From: Coenobita brevimanus
Taxonomy: Eukaryota > Arthropoda > Malacostraca > Decapoda > Coenobitidae
NCBI GenBank assembly: GCA_032717465.1
Contig: CM064655.1
Span: 15,984,902-16,048,901 of the forward strand
Reading direction: 5' to 3'
DNA: 64,000 nt
Position 1 is the first letter of the stretch. Each line of letters starts with the position of its first letter. A program made the translations under genes and the position numbers. Below are positions 45,985 to 55,978 of the stretch, one piece after another. A model generated the notes under the pieces. That model was not told the DNA's origin and did no database searches. It saw nothing but the letters and a program-made list of their open reading frames with translations.

Positions 45985-46584
45985 CTAGGTAGGCTGGGTG
46001 CCGGGGTGGGGCTGGTGTGGGCATGGCTTGACTGGGGGAGCCAGAGCATTTGTGGGAAACTTCTTTACCACGCTGATTTGCTGGGGTGCAGGGCAGGAGG
46101 TCAGGAGGCGGTGTATTAGTTGGATATCCTTATCCATGTCTCCTGTAGGGTCATGGATTGTGAAATGCTCCTTCACCATACTAGGGAGCACTCTCAGGAG
46201 AGTATTGAAGGTGCGTTGTTCCCGGGTGTCATCATATGCCTCCGGGTAGGCAGCAGTGACCAGGTGTCTAGCCTGGATTAGGGCATCATCCAAATTTCCA
46301 TCGAAGGTCAGGCTATCCAACTGGGACAGTGCTAATACTTTCCCTATTGAGGGAGTGATAGCTTGAATCACAAGTTTCGTGAAATTTTGCTTAGTGAGCT
46401 CCGGAACGATTTTTGGTGCTATATTAGCTGCCGCTTTGCCTAGTAATGGGAGAGTGACAGCGATTTTTTGCTTATTGTCCTCGAATCCAATATCCAGCAA
46501 AGGTTTAATAATTGCCAGATATGTGTGGACATCATACTGTTCGGGGTCAAATTTTGGTAATTGCACATGTGGTTCAGTTGCCAT
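45985..46584 (-). pseudogene. Gypsy gag
   Basis: A 199-codon frame from ATG (MATEPHVQLPKFDPEQYDVH) 65 bp inside the 5' LTR. It shows a retrotransposon capsid-like helical pattern (YLAIIKPLLDIGFEDNKQKI, FDGNLDDALIQARHLVTAAY, REQRTFNTLLRVLPSM) and Pro-rich C-terminus. Gag forms the intracellular particle. The usual CCHC knuckle is not in this frame; broken Cys-containing sequence follows near 45890, so the C-terminus may be frameshifted. Confidence 0.75.
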
Positions 46585-46648
46585 TTTAATAGTATTTCCT
46601 GATCACCTCTCTTGTATGCCCGGGTCAAGAACCACTGCTGTCCACCAG

Positions 46649-48760
46649 TGTAATGCTAGGTGTTTTAGGATCAGCCTCCTGTCCCTAGAGCACCTAGTAA
46701 ATAGCTGGGTCCGTTTTCTAGACAGGAGCTTAGACAAATGGGAGAGAGGCAAGACACAAAAACTCAAGGCAACACCTTACATGTGTATTACCAAATCTTA
46801 CAAAGGAACGAGCAGATGTCACAAATACAAACAAGCTGGACAATTATAATTCTTGGGCTGCAGATATGGAATAATAGTATCATGCAGGATACTGTACAGG
46901 ACCAGATTGGTTAGGGGGAACGACACCTGAGCTAGACACTTATGTTGGTGGGGGAGTTTAGATTTCCTAGGCCGGTGGTGGTGGTTGTCTGATTTCCCAG
47001 GGTAGCGTTAATATTTTACACTGGGCCTAAGTATGGCCCTACCGAGACGTGCCGTCACTGTTGTATAGAGTGTTCACTGTACCTTGGCCCATAGATCACT
47101 ATTACACTACTTCACTATGTACCCGGGTGGAGCTGGCGGTACTAGAACTTCAACGCAGGGGCCTACTGTATGTATGATCTTCACGTGATACGGCAGCACT
47201 GTCCACTATAGTAGGCCTGTCCTTCACTGTCTCACTATTGCACTATCTTTTCCACCACTTTCTTTTATGCTTTAACCACCAGCCCACTTTATTCTGTCAC
47301 TACTACACTGTCTATATGCTGCGTGTGTTCACTTTCACTCACTGTCAGGTCAGATGTGTCACAGTCAGGTGCAGGGGCGGCGGCATAGTCTCAGCCCCCC
47401 TACTGATGGGGCTGAGATCCACCAGGGGCGGCTAGGTCCTGGGGGCGGGGGACAGCGCGTAGGGGTGTCCTCTCTCATCCGGGGCTGCTGGGGGTGTAGG
47501 GGCCCAAGGCTTCTGGGCTCGGGGTGGGAGTCTGGCCCCCTGGACTGGGGCCAAACAGTCGCCTAAACTTCTGAGTCAGACGCCTGATGGAGGATGAGGA
47601 TCTCCGGCGTCCGGGTGCAGGGAGGTCCCACCCGGGAGTCTGAGGGGCAGTCAGGAGGCTGCGGTCCCTGAAGGTCGGGGATGCCGTCAGGAGTAAGCTG
47701 CGGTGTCGGTCAGCGTCAGGGTCCATCAGGGAAGTCTCCACTGGCTGCAGGGAGAAGAGCCTGGTGGTGGTCACAGGGCCTCTCCAATACTCCTCCAGGC
47801 TGGGGGCTCCATCCAAGTTGTGAGTAGGTGGACTGGACTCAGCACCTGACGAAGGAGCAGCTTTATGCCGTCTCTAGTGGTAGGGCCTGGATACTGGTCG
47901 TGGCCGTCTCGGGACACCTTCGGAGCGGCTACCAGCTGTCTCCTGCAGAAGGGTAGAGCAGCTACAGGCCGATTCTCATGGGGCACCTTCAGAGCGGCTT
48001 CCGGCTGTCTCCTGATGAAGGCGGGAGCGGCTTCCGTCCGTCTCCTGATTGGCCTCTGGAGCGGCTTCAGGCCATCTCCTGTAGGACGGTGAGCAGCTGC
48101 AGGCCGTCTCTCCGAGGGGCACCTTCCAAGCGGCTTCAGGCCATCTCCTGACGAAGGCAGGAGCGACTTCAGGCCATCTCCTGCAGGAGGGCGAGGGGCT
48201 GCAGGCCATCTCGAGGTAAGGCACCTTCCGAGCGGCTTCAGGCTATCTCGAGGTAGAGCACCTTCCGAGTGGCTTCAGGCCGTCTACTGACAAAGGCGGG
48301 AGTGGTTTCAGGCCGTCTCCTTGTTTCTTCCAGAGCGGATTCAGGCCATCTCTTGTAGGAGGGCGAGCGGCTGTAGGACGCATCGTTGTAGGGCACCTTC
48401 GGAGCAGCTTCAGGCCATCTACTGACGAAGGCAGAGGCGGCTTCAGGCCGTTTTCTTGTTTCTTCCAGAGTGGCTTCAGGCTGTCTCCTGCAGGAGGGCA
48501 AGCAGCTATCGGCTGTCTCAGGGGTGCTGTTAGGATATGGAGAAACAGTTCCACCCCGGTAAGATCTGTGGGCAGCTTGCCCGCCAGGTCATCTCGTATT
48601 CCGGCTATGGTAGCGGCGGACGAGTTCTGTGTCATAGGGGCGCGTGGCCCGGGTGGACTTGGGCCTTTTCCACCCGGAGCTCATTCGCGCCGTGTACACT
48701 CCTCCATGGGCTCCTTCTGGTGGATCGTTATGGTCTGTTTCGATGTCCTGCTGCATTTTA
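46649..48760 (-). repeat. Gypsy 5' LTR (2,112 bp)
   Basis: Homologous to 39426-41302 at both ends and in the middle (for example GTAATGCTAGGTGTTTTA at its plus-strand left end). It carries a longer minisatellite (about 47840-48510) and an extra GCTGAGATCCACCAGGGG segment (47395-47450) missing from the other LTR. It would contain the promoter in an active copy; no core promoter is confidently identified. Confidence 0.88.
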
Positions 48761-49422
48761 GTATGGAACTTGCCAATGCATTCTGTCTGGTGACCTTGAC
48801 ATGAGACAAATTACCGCCAAGTTTGTCCCAAAGCTCCTGACTGACGAGTAAATGCAGCATTGCATGGAGGTCTGCACGGAGAAGAAAACAGCCAAAAATG
48901 ACCCTAACTTCCTCTCAAATGTCATTACTGGTAATGAAAACTGGGTTTGCAGGTATAACCCAAAAACCAAACAACAATCATTGCAGTCGAGGAGCCCAGC
49001 TTTGCTCGAACCAAAGAAGGCGTGTCAAATCAAGAGCAATGTAAATTCAATGCTCATCATTTGCTTCGACATGGAGGGCAATGTTCATAAGGAATTCATT
49101 CCTCAAGGACAGGCGATCAATGCAAAGCTCACTGTGACATTTTGAAATGACTCTGGGAGGATGTGACGCAAAAACATCCAGACAAGTGGCACACGAACAA
49201 ATGGGTGCTTCACTATGACACTGCACTTGTGTAAACAACTCCTACTGTTCATCAGTTTTCGGCATCAAAAAACATGCTGGTTGTCCCCCATCCCCCGCAT
49301 TCACTAGATTTGGCTCCATGTGATTCTTTCCCTCTTCCCAAAAATGAAAATCAAGCTGAAAGGACCAAAATCTGACCCCACTGAGAAGATCCAGGAGGAA
49401 TTGCAGAAGGTCCTGAATGATT

Positions 49423-49790
49423 TTTTTTTTTTTCAGCAAGGAAGATGGAACCAAAGGCCAGGAGCCTGGAAATTGTTCCCTCCAAGGAAAAACAAAAACA
49501 AGATAACAAAGAGCCAAATTCAAAACTGTTCATCTGGAGATGCCTGGACACACTGAGTTTGAAAGACTGGAGACCATAGGCAGGAGGAAATACAGGTGAT
49601 GGGAGACAGTTTCATAACTGACCTGTTGCATACATGATGGACTGGGAATAACAGTTAACTCTTGCATTAGTGAGTTGGACCAAAAAGGGATGAGTTTGTT
49701 GCTTGACAGTTGTTACGTGCTCACCATAGTGGTGGACGGATGCAAGCAGACAGTTCAGAGGAGCAGTGACCATTGAAGTAGCTGATGCTC
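49423..49790 (-). mobile_element. LINE-J, 3' fragment inside mariner
   Basis: The minus strand matches 10150-10510 of LINE-J (TACTTCAATGGTCACTGCTC, GTATGCAACAGGT, GGGAACAATTT, CTCCTGGCCTTTG). It ends in a poly-A tail (T-run at about 49421-49433 on the plus strand). It interrupts the mariner C-terminus between EKIQEELQKVLNDF and DFQNTVRSWDQRLH; a short GATT/GGATTT repeat flanks it. Frames here (poly-Phe/Gln) are not genes. Confidence 0.8.
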
Positions 49791-50628
49791 AAGGATTTCC
49801 AGAACACGGTCCGATCATGGGATCAACGTCTGCATGCCCATGGAAACTACTCTGAAGGGGACGGCGATGATTAGGGCTTGACACACGTTTTTTTCCTTCT
49901 TTAGTCAAATTTCAGGAACTTTTGGGTAGCACCTCATGTTGTGAAGGTTTGATGCAAAAAAGCAAGTGGTGAGCACTGCTAAAAGATACAATATACAGGT
50001 AAATGAGTCAACTATTTGCACTCTTCTTAAATATAATGATAAAACAGAACATGCTGTGTTAATAGATGGTGGACTGGATTCAGGAAAGCAGTCACATACT
50101 AAGAATGAAGTGCTTTTGAAAATGAAGGAAGTGTTGTACAAGTACATTTGTGCCCAGCATGATCATAATATTCCTGTAGGTAGTAGTCCTATAAGACATA
50201 AATTATTGGAGATATATGCTAAAGTGGCTAAAATAATGAAAATGAATAATCCACCATCCTTCTCAGCAAGCAAAGGGTGGTTTGCCGGGTTCTGTTCCCT
50301 TAAGGAGCTTCGACGCGCGAGGGTTGGTGACAAGGTAGGGAATGCAGACATTGAAGCAGATAAGGACTTTCCTACTCCCTTCGTGGTGAGAGAAAATGGG
50401 GGCTACAAATCAAAACAGATCTTTACTATGGATGAGACTGTTCTTTTCTGGAAGCACTTTCTCTCTACCAGCAACCTGGCAAAGGAGGAAATCTCAGCAT
50501 GCCAGTGACAGGCATCCAAAGAGTGTCTTTTACTGTTGGCATGCAATGCCACTGGCAACTGTAAAGTAAAGCCTTTGCTTATCCATAACTTTGCAAAACC
50601 CAGGCCACTGCAGGATGACAACATCAAC

Positions 50629-50762
50629 TTTTTTTTTTTTTTTTTTAATGCAAGGAAGAAGGAACCAAATACCGCGAGCTCACAATTATTGTTCCTTCCA
50701 AGAGAAAAACAAAATACAAGAGAGAGCCAAATTCAATATCCGATCATTTTGAGATGCCTGGT
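50629..50762 (-). mobile_element. LINE-J, short 3' fragment inside Tigger
   Basis: A 134-bp minus-strand LINE-J end (GAATTTGGCTCTCTCTTG, AAGGAACAAT, TTCCTTCTTCCTTGCATT) with a 20-nt poly-A tail (T-run at about 50629-50648). It lies between transposase segments, just before the VYWTHNLK motif. Confidence 0.75.
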
Positions 50763-51022
50763 GTGTACTGGACACACAACTTGAAGAGCTGGGCTATGAT
50801 GTCCTGTGTGCTGGAATGGTTTGACAACAATTTTTTTCCAGACACTGAATGGCACTGCAGGGAGAAGAATCTGGCATTCAAAGTGGTGCTGTTGCTGTAT
50901 AACTGTCCAGGCTACCCAGCATATTTCGCTGGTCATCACCCTGCAGTTCATGTTGTGTTCCTGCCACCCAACACAACTAGTCATGCACAACCCTTTGACC
51001 ATGAGGTCACTGCCACATTTAA

Positions 51023-52525
51023 CCCCTCCATAGCCGAAGGCCCGGAATTTTCCGTGCACCCCAGGCCGACGCCAGGGCCATTTTTTGAAGTTTCGAAAAT
51101 TGATTTTTTTTTCTTGCCATATTGAAGAGAAAGTTCAGATGCACCTAACAGTGCAAATCCCAGCTTCCTAGACGCATTTTGTGGCTTGCAATTAAGCGCG
51201 GAAGTTGCAGAAATACTGTATCGGCAACCGATATCGCCGCCCAGGGGACTACCGCATCACAACTGGGCAGGTGTTGTTATTTTTTTTTTACCTTCCAAAA
51301 CAATGCAAATGGTGGTGAAATGTTATGCATATATGAGATATGATTATATCGAATGATTTCAGTACATAATCTATTAGGAATGGCTGGAAAAAAAAATGTT
51401 ATGAATACATTTTCACCTTTTTGATATAAAATATGTTTACGGTAGTTTTGAGTTATTTTTTACGTTATCGTTGTGGCCATGCTTGGAAAAGGGACCGAAA
51501 AAATTAAATTTTCAGTCCTACATGAGAAAACTGCACGTCCTCCAAGGCTAGACTCTGCCACGGGAGAATAAAGTGGAGGGTCAGTCCGATTAGCAATAAG
51601 GAAGTTGAGTCGCAACTTCCAGCTCCCACACCACGAGCATGGCTAAAAATAGAATTGTAATGCAGTTTCAGAACTAAGAATAAGTCTAATTATTACGAAT
51701 ACAGATACAAAGCAGAAATAAATACGTCTACAGACAGGGGAAAACGTATTTTTTCCATCATAACATGTTCATCTTTCTCTATTATTTTACGTTCATCTTT
51801 ATCATTTTACCATGTTATTTTCACAATATATACTGGTCTCGTAAACAGGGTGGTTGTGTGTGTTTTGCAAGGGAGGAAAAAGATTGTACAGGTATTTTCT
51901 TTTCTGGGTCGAGATAATGGGTGTAACTATGTGTGTTTAGGCATGGCTACGAGCGAAAAAATCGTACATCCACTCGTCACGACACCAGGTGGTGAACTGA
52001 CGGATGATACGTGAGAGGGTGAAGTCAAGGTCAGTCTCATGTCCCAGATTTTTGTTCACTTCCCGAAAGTTTTCACAGTTTTCTACAAGTTGCATTGCAT
52101 CAAATGATCCAAACCATTACAGCAAACCTGAGCAATGAGGTAAAGATACCAAGACAAAAATGCATTTTTCTGTTATCATGTCTTTTTTGTATGTGCCTGT
52201 ATTACTTCATAATTGTAAACAGGTGGTTGTGTGTGTTTTGCAAGAGAGGACAAAGATGATATGTTCTGCCTGGGTCGAGATAATGGGTGTAGTTGTGCTT
52301 GTTAAGGCATGGCCAGGAGCGAAATAATCGAAAATCCACTTATCACAGCAGCAGGCTCTGAACTGCTGGATGCGGTGTATGGGAGTGTAGTGTAGGTCAG
52401 TGTGCAGATGTTCAGAATGTCCATTCACTTCCCAGAAATTTTTCAGTTTTTTAAAGGCACCTCTCAAACGACACCGGTGGCTATTATCGGCTAAACGTCA
52501 TTCAACGCCGGCGGCCAAGGAGGGG
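51023..52525. mobile_element. piggyBac-like TTAA element (1,503 bp)
   Basis: Flanked by TTAA (51019-51022 and 52526-52529). Ends CCCCTCCATAGCCGAAGGC and, reverse-complemented, CCCCTCCTTGGCCGCCGGC. A TTAA target and CCC-starting ends fit the piggyBac superfamily. It interrupts the Tigger frame exactly: with one TTAA copy the flanks read ACATTTAAGGGATAC, giving TFKGY as in related transposases. The inside lacks a recognised transposase; the longest open frame (52207-52467, minus) is unassigned. It holds a direct duplication of about 245 bp. Confidence 0.85.
51841..52455. repeat. Direct duplication inside the TTAA element
   Basis: Segments 51841-52085 and 52212-52455 share long stretches (GTGGTTGTGTGTGTTTTGCA, GGGTCGAGATAATGGGTGTA, GGCATGGC) and end in similar TTCACTTCCC-AGAAATTTT text, with many substitutions. 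The copies are about 125 bp apart. The duplication could be part of the element's original structure or a later event. Confidence 0.8.
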
Positions 52526-53107
52526 TTAAGGGATACTGCTATGCACGAACCTGACACAATGTGGCTGGCTACGAATTGGGGGGCTGAGGGCACAGCACTG
52601 GCATCAGAGGACTGGATGGGAATGGACATTGGCTATGAAACAACCTCAGTACCCAATCTGCATGCCTGAAACAGTTATAGAAGTCATTCAACGTTAACGA
52701 GGCCATCAATACTGTTGCAGCCTGGAAAGATGTCACAGAGGAGACTAAATTATGGATGGAGGAAACTGCTGCATCATTTCTATTCAGCTGTGCCATCGAC
52801 ACCTATCATTGATGCATATGTCAGGCAGCAGAGGCAGCTCAGCAGGTGCCATGGGATGGTTTTGGTAGTGTCAACCATGAGGATATTTTAAGTCTGTTCG
52901 ATGCTACTCCAAAGATGACTCGATGGCCTCATCAAAGAGGTAGATGAGGAGGAGTGCCTGGCATCCCAGGACACACAGGAACCACAAACAGCAAGGGTTG
53001 GGAATGTTGCAGAGCACACAACACCTGGGTCTGGTGATGGAGAATGCTGACTGCCTAAAGGACTCACTCATGCTAGTTATGCATGACACAACTAAGTTAC
53101 ATGCACG

Positions 53108-53720
53108 TGAGTCTCTTGAGTGTGTGGAAGAGTTTTGTTATTTGGGAGACATGTTATGTGCTGGAGGTGGAGCTGGAGATAGCCCTGTGGGTAGAGTAAG
53201 GAGTGCTTGGAAGAAGTTCAGGGAGGTGTTACTTCTGACATTGAGAGGGTTCTCCCTCCATGCTATGGGATCTTTGAATGCAGCATGTGTTAGGAGTGTA
53301 ATGCTGTATGGTAATTAGACTTGGGCAGTAAAGGTCGAGGATATTCGCAGGCTTAAACGTTAAGAAATAACAATGGCTGAGTGGATGTGCAATGCATCCC
53401 TCAGTGTGAGGCCTGGGGAGGCTAGGTTTATGATGGAAGGGTTGAGGGGTAGGAAGGAACTGAGGTGTATTGGTTTTGTGATGAGGAGAGGTAGATTGAA
53501 ATGGTCTGGACATGTGGAGAGGATGGGAGATGATAACTGGGTGCAAAAAGTGTTAGGGGTAAGGGTGCGAGAGTCAGACAGAAAAAAAACCTGGGACGAG
53601 GTCACTGAGTGTGTATGGGACTGTATAGGGAGGCTGCCAGAGATTGAGCAGCATGGAGAGCTGCCATTAGGTGACCAAGGCTGATGCAGGCATGCATGCT
53701 GGAGCCCTCAAAAATGAACA
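53108..53720 (+). mobile_element. ZF-LINE, 3' fragment
   Basis: Begins exactly at ESLECVEEFCYLGDMLCAGG (53110) and runs through RSVMLYGN, MCNASLSVRPGEARFMMEGL and CIGFVMRRGRLKWSGHVERM to the tail GGTGACCAAGGCTGATGCAG. It joins Tigger 3' sequence on its left. One TAG (WAVK region, about 53317) breaks it. Confidence 0.8.
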
Positions 53721-53827
53721 TATGAACAAACGAATGAGAGGGCTGAGACGGATAGTAACACAGAATTGTGTTCAACGCCAAATGGATAGCCAACTGGAGG
53801 TACTATGTAAAATCCAGTGTTCTACAA

Positions 53828-54121
53828 TATCTGGTGTGAGGGTTGACTGAATTACGTTGGATAACTGAGAGATTACTGTATCTGGTGGGGGGGTTGACTG
53901 AATTATGCTGGATAATTGAGAGATTACTGAATATAAAGGAGTCTATCAAAAAATTGGTATCGATACAAGTTTTGTGTATTGACAAGAAGCCTTATAAAGG
54001 ATTTTACAGAGGTTACACTGCCTGTACGGAGGTTGGGGGAAGAGTATGGCATTATCCAAATAAAATTAATTATCCGAAAGGGCCTTGGCTGAATCATGAC
54101 AGATAAATGGGATTACTGTAC
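53828..54121. repeat. Repeated pogo-like right ends
   Basis: Two tandem units (53828-53878 and 53879-53929) each read, on the minus strand, CAGTAATCTCTCAGTTATCC-like text followed by GTTGACTG-complement sequence. A third similar end (CAGTAATCCCATTTATC) closes at about 54118. These look like stacked right termini of Tigger-type elements next to the large nest. Confidence 0.5.
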
Positions 54122-54199
54122 ATACAAAAATACACACACACATACAAGCACGAACACATACATTGGAGAAAAAAAAAAGTTACATTACAAAATACTTAC

Positions 54200-54370
54200 A
54201 GTTTTTGCAGTGTCTGTAACTAATGCATTCCAGATAGCACTCATGGGCTGTTGAATTTTAGGAGTTGGGTCATGCTGGTACCTAAACAACTTTGGGATAA
54301 TCTGAGGAAGATATGGCTCCAGCTGAGCTCCTGCTTGGGATGCAAGTGTTCCAAAACCAAAGGCAGCTCC
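54200..54370 (-). CDS. ECM29: ECM29 proteasome adaptor, 57-codon internal exon
   Basis: Phase-0 exon between CTTATTTCAG (acceptor before 54370) and ACT|GTAAGT (donor after 54200). It reads [35 protein letters not shown] and [22 protein letters not shown] and RYQ-DP, with [13 protein letters not shown] end, are characteristic of ECM29. It joins directly to IEKYYNP at 26631 across a 27.6-kb intron. The upstream exon is outside the window or beyond 54371-64000. No disabling changes are visible. Confidence 0.93.
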
Positions 54371-54648
54371 CTGAAATAAGACAATCATAGGTAAAAGGTA
54401 AAGAAAAGAAGACAGAAAAAAAAAGAAAAGGAAAAACTACATTATTAGGGGCATGGCAGTGGGGCCTACAAGGAATGAACGAAAATTTTTACAGTACAGT
54501 TCTATACTAACGAAAAACATAAATGCATACATGGATGCCCCGTACAGTACAGTCTCCATACAGCATGAGATAGGTTATTTAGAATCTCGAATTTCATGAT
54601 GAATGAAGCGAATGCTCATATTTTACCTTATATATATATATATATATG
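54371..54648. other. Intronic spacer with (TA)n end
   Basis: A-rich spacer upstream of the ECM29 exon with a (TA)n run at about 54631-54647 immediately before an RTE-B copy; nothing else recognised. Confidence 0.45.
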
Positions 54649-55910
54649 TACGGTGTAGAGGGTAAGCTGTTAGGTGCCGTCAAGAGTTTTTATGATGGTA
54701 GTGAAGCATGTTCAGGGTTAATGGGCATTTAAGTGAATGGTTCACAAACAGTGTGGGCGTGCGACAAGGTTGTGTGATGTCCACATGGTTGTTCAATGTA
54801 TATATGGATGGGGTGATGAGAGAAGTGAAAACACGAGTAATGGAGAGAGGGATGGCATTGGTAATGAATGGTGATGGATGGAATATCTCAAATTTGTTGT
54901 ATGCTGATGATGCAGTACTGCTTGCAAGTACTGGACAAGAACTTGGTAGGCTAGTGCAGAGTTTTGCTGATGTCTGTAAGAGTCGTTCCTTGAGAGTAAA
55001 TGTAGAAAAGAGTAAAGTGATGGTTACAGAGAGAGAAGGTGACTCCCAGTGCAATGTAACAGTGAATAAAGAGAGACTGGAATTGGTGAGAGAGTTCAAA
55101 TATCTGGGTACAGTGATAGAAAAGAGAGGAAAATGTGCAAAAGAAGTTGAAAATAGAGTGACACAAGGAAGAAAAGTAGCTGGTGCAATGAAGGCCTTGA
55201 TAAGAAACAGAAGCTTGAGTGTTGCAGCTGCACGAGGCTTACATGAAGGAGTGTTAGTGCCAACTTTAACATATGGATGTGAGACTATGATGTGGCATGA
55301 AAATGAAAAGTCAAGAGTAAGAGCAGTGGAGATGGGACTGCTGAGGAATGTATGTGGAGTACAGAGGGTGGATAGGATATGAAATAATGTGATTCATGAA
55401 AGATGCGGAGCGAGGAAGTCGGTGGACACCAGAACTGAAGAGAGTGTATTGCGATGGTATGGTCATGTGGAGAGAATGGATAACAATAGAGTGGTGAAGA
55501 AGGTATATCTGAGCGAATTCGAAGGAGGGAGGAGGCGAGGTAGGCCAAGGAGAAGGTGGAGAGATATGGTGGATGAATGTGTGAGGATGAGAGGTTTGGA
55601 AGTCGGTGAGGCTAGGGAACTGACAGGAGATCGAGCTGGCTGGATGAATTTTGTGAGAAGATATGCATGATCAGGGATTTTTGGCACCCCTTTTTAACGT
55701 GGCAGTGTCTGGATTTTCGGATACGATATGTGAAGCTACAGAACGTGGTGAATATTTTTGTCGTATCCAAGAGCCAGGATTCCGGGGGCTTGAATGATGA
55801 GTGAATGGAAGCGTGGCCCATTGGACTGGGCAATTTTGGGCTGTCTGGACACTGCTACTCCTCACCCTGCCCTTGGGTGGGAAAGGAGGTCCGGATGATG
55901 ATGAAGATTA

Positions 55911-55912
<2 letters not shown>
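54649..55912 (+). mobile_element. RTE-B LINE, best-preserved 3' copy
   Basis: Frame 54708-55382 (224 codons) runs FRVNGHLSEWFTNSVGVRQG, CVMSTWLFNVYMDGVMREVK, NLLYADDAVLLASTGQEL (YADD intact), RVNVEKSKVMVTEREGDS and LTYGCETMMWHENEKSRVRA. After a TGA at 55380 it continues 55389-55670 with RRRWRDMVDECVRMRGLEVG and ELTGDRAGWMNFVRRYA, then stop. The 3' UTR (GGAAGCGTGGCCCATTGGAC) closes with GTCCGGATGATGATGAAG at about 55905. It is 5'-truncated at the (TA)n run. Confidence 0.9.
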
Positions 55913-55952
<40 letters not shown>

Positions 55953-55978
55953 TATAATCATCATCATCATCATCATCA
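55913..55978. repeat. (TA)n and (CAT)n between two LINE tails
   Basis: (TA)n at 55914-55949 lies between the GAT tail of the plus-strand RTE-B and the (CAT)n (about 55958-55978) that is the tail of a minus-strand RTE-C. Confidence 0.85.

Larger units (their letters stand above)
39426..48760 (-). mobile_element. Full-length Ty3/gypsy LTR retrotransposon
   Basis: LTRs at 39426-41302 and 46649-48760 bracket a 5.3-kb interior on the minus strand with gag, protease, reverse transcriptase/RNase H and integrase in the Ty3/gypsy order. A 5-bp target duplication GTATG lies at 39421-39425 and 48761-48765, within mariner sequence. Behind the 5' LTR a primer-binding-site-like TGGTGGACAGCAGTGG (46647 leftwards) is visible; the matching tRNA was not identified. 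Stops and frameshifts in pol mean it is inactive. No envelope-like frame is seen. Confidence 0.9.
38917..49936 (+). mobile_element. Mariner element split by a gypsy retrotransposon
   Basis: Ends CGAGGTGCTACCCAAAAG (38917, after TA) and, reverse-complemented, TGAGGTGCTACCCAAAAG (49936). Pieces 38917-39425 and 48761-49936 together are a mariner. The N-terminal part reads VHQVCVKLKRNKAETHKMLK. After the gypsy come DPNFLSNVITGNENWVCRYN, PKTKQQS, KEFIPQGQAINA and the family-typical C-terminus SWDQRLHAHGNYSEGDGDD before TAG (about 49872). The first catalytic Asp of TGDE reads Asn. A truncated LINE-J sits in the C-terminal region. The target TA at the right end is decayed to TG. Confidence 0.8.
49945..53107 (+). 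pseudogene. Tigger/pogo transposase, split and decayed
   Basis: First piece (about 49945-50628) has CENP-B/Tc5-type DNA-binding domains (VVSTAKRYNIQVNESTICTL, then SPIRHKLLEIYAKVAKIM and FSASKGWFAGFCSLKELRRA) and the start of the DDE domain (FTMDETVLFWKHF). After a LINE-J fragment come AWMMSC-type VLEWFDNNFFPDTEW, the second motif LYNCPGYP (usually LDNAPGHP, so the Asp is lost) and LPPNTTSHAQPFDHEVTATF (third Asp kept). Beyond the TTAA element at 51023-52525 the frame continues GYCYART and then VNEAINTVAAWKDVTEET and EDILSLFDATPK. Multiple stops. Confidence 0.8.
38265..53878 (+). mobile_element. Tigger/pogo element hosting a nest of insertions
   Basis: The left end CAGCAACCCCTCCAATTATG follows a TA (38263-38264). 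A plausible right end (reverse complement CAGTAATCTCTCAGTTATCC, adjoining TA) lies at 53878. Transposase sequence is scattered as 38607-38663, 49937-50628, 50763-51022 and 52526-53107, separated by an RTE-A fragment, a mariner (with gypsy inside), a LINE-J end, a piggyBac-like element and a ZF-LINE end. Removing these leaves roughly 2.3 kb, about right for a Tigger. The right end is less certain because two further similar ends follow (53929, about 54118). Confidence 0.65.
26632..54199 (-). other. ECM29 intron, 27,568 bp, packed with transposons
   Basis: Bounded by GTAAGT (54199, minus) and TTTCAG (26632). It contains the ZF-LINE/mariner, L2/Crack-like, RTE-B and gypsy/mariner/Tigger insertions listed separately. 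Exons on both sides remain in phase 0 and uninterrupted, so the intron is presumably spliced normally. Confidence 0.88.

Noticed and set aside
39426..48760. Endogenous retrovirus with envelope gene.
   Set aside because: Only gag and pol regions are present; no signal peptide, furin-like site or membrane segments were seen in a third frame, so it is described as a Ty3/gypsy retrotransposon.
49423..50762. Two similar T-run plus GCAAGGAAGA(T/A)GGAACCA segments first looked like a short hairpin MITE.
   Set aside because: Their minus strands match the 3' end of LINE-J at 10150-10530, including poly-A tails, so they are 5'-truncated LINE-J insertions.
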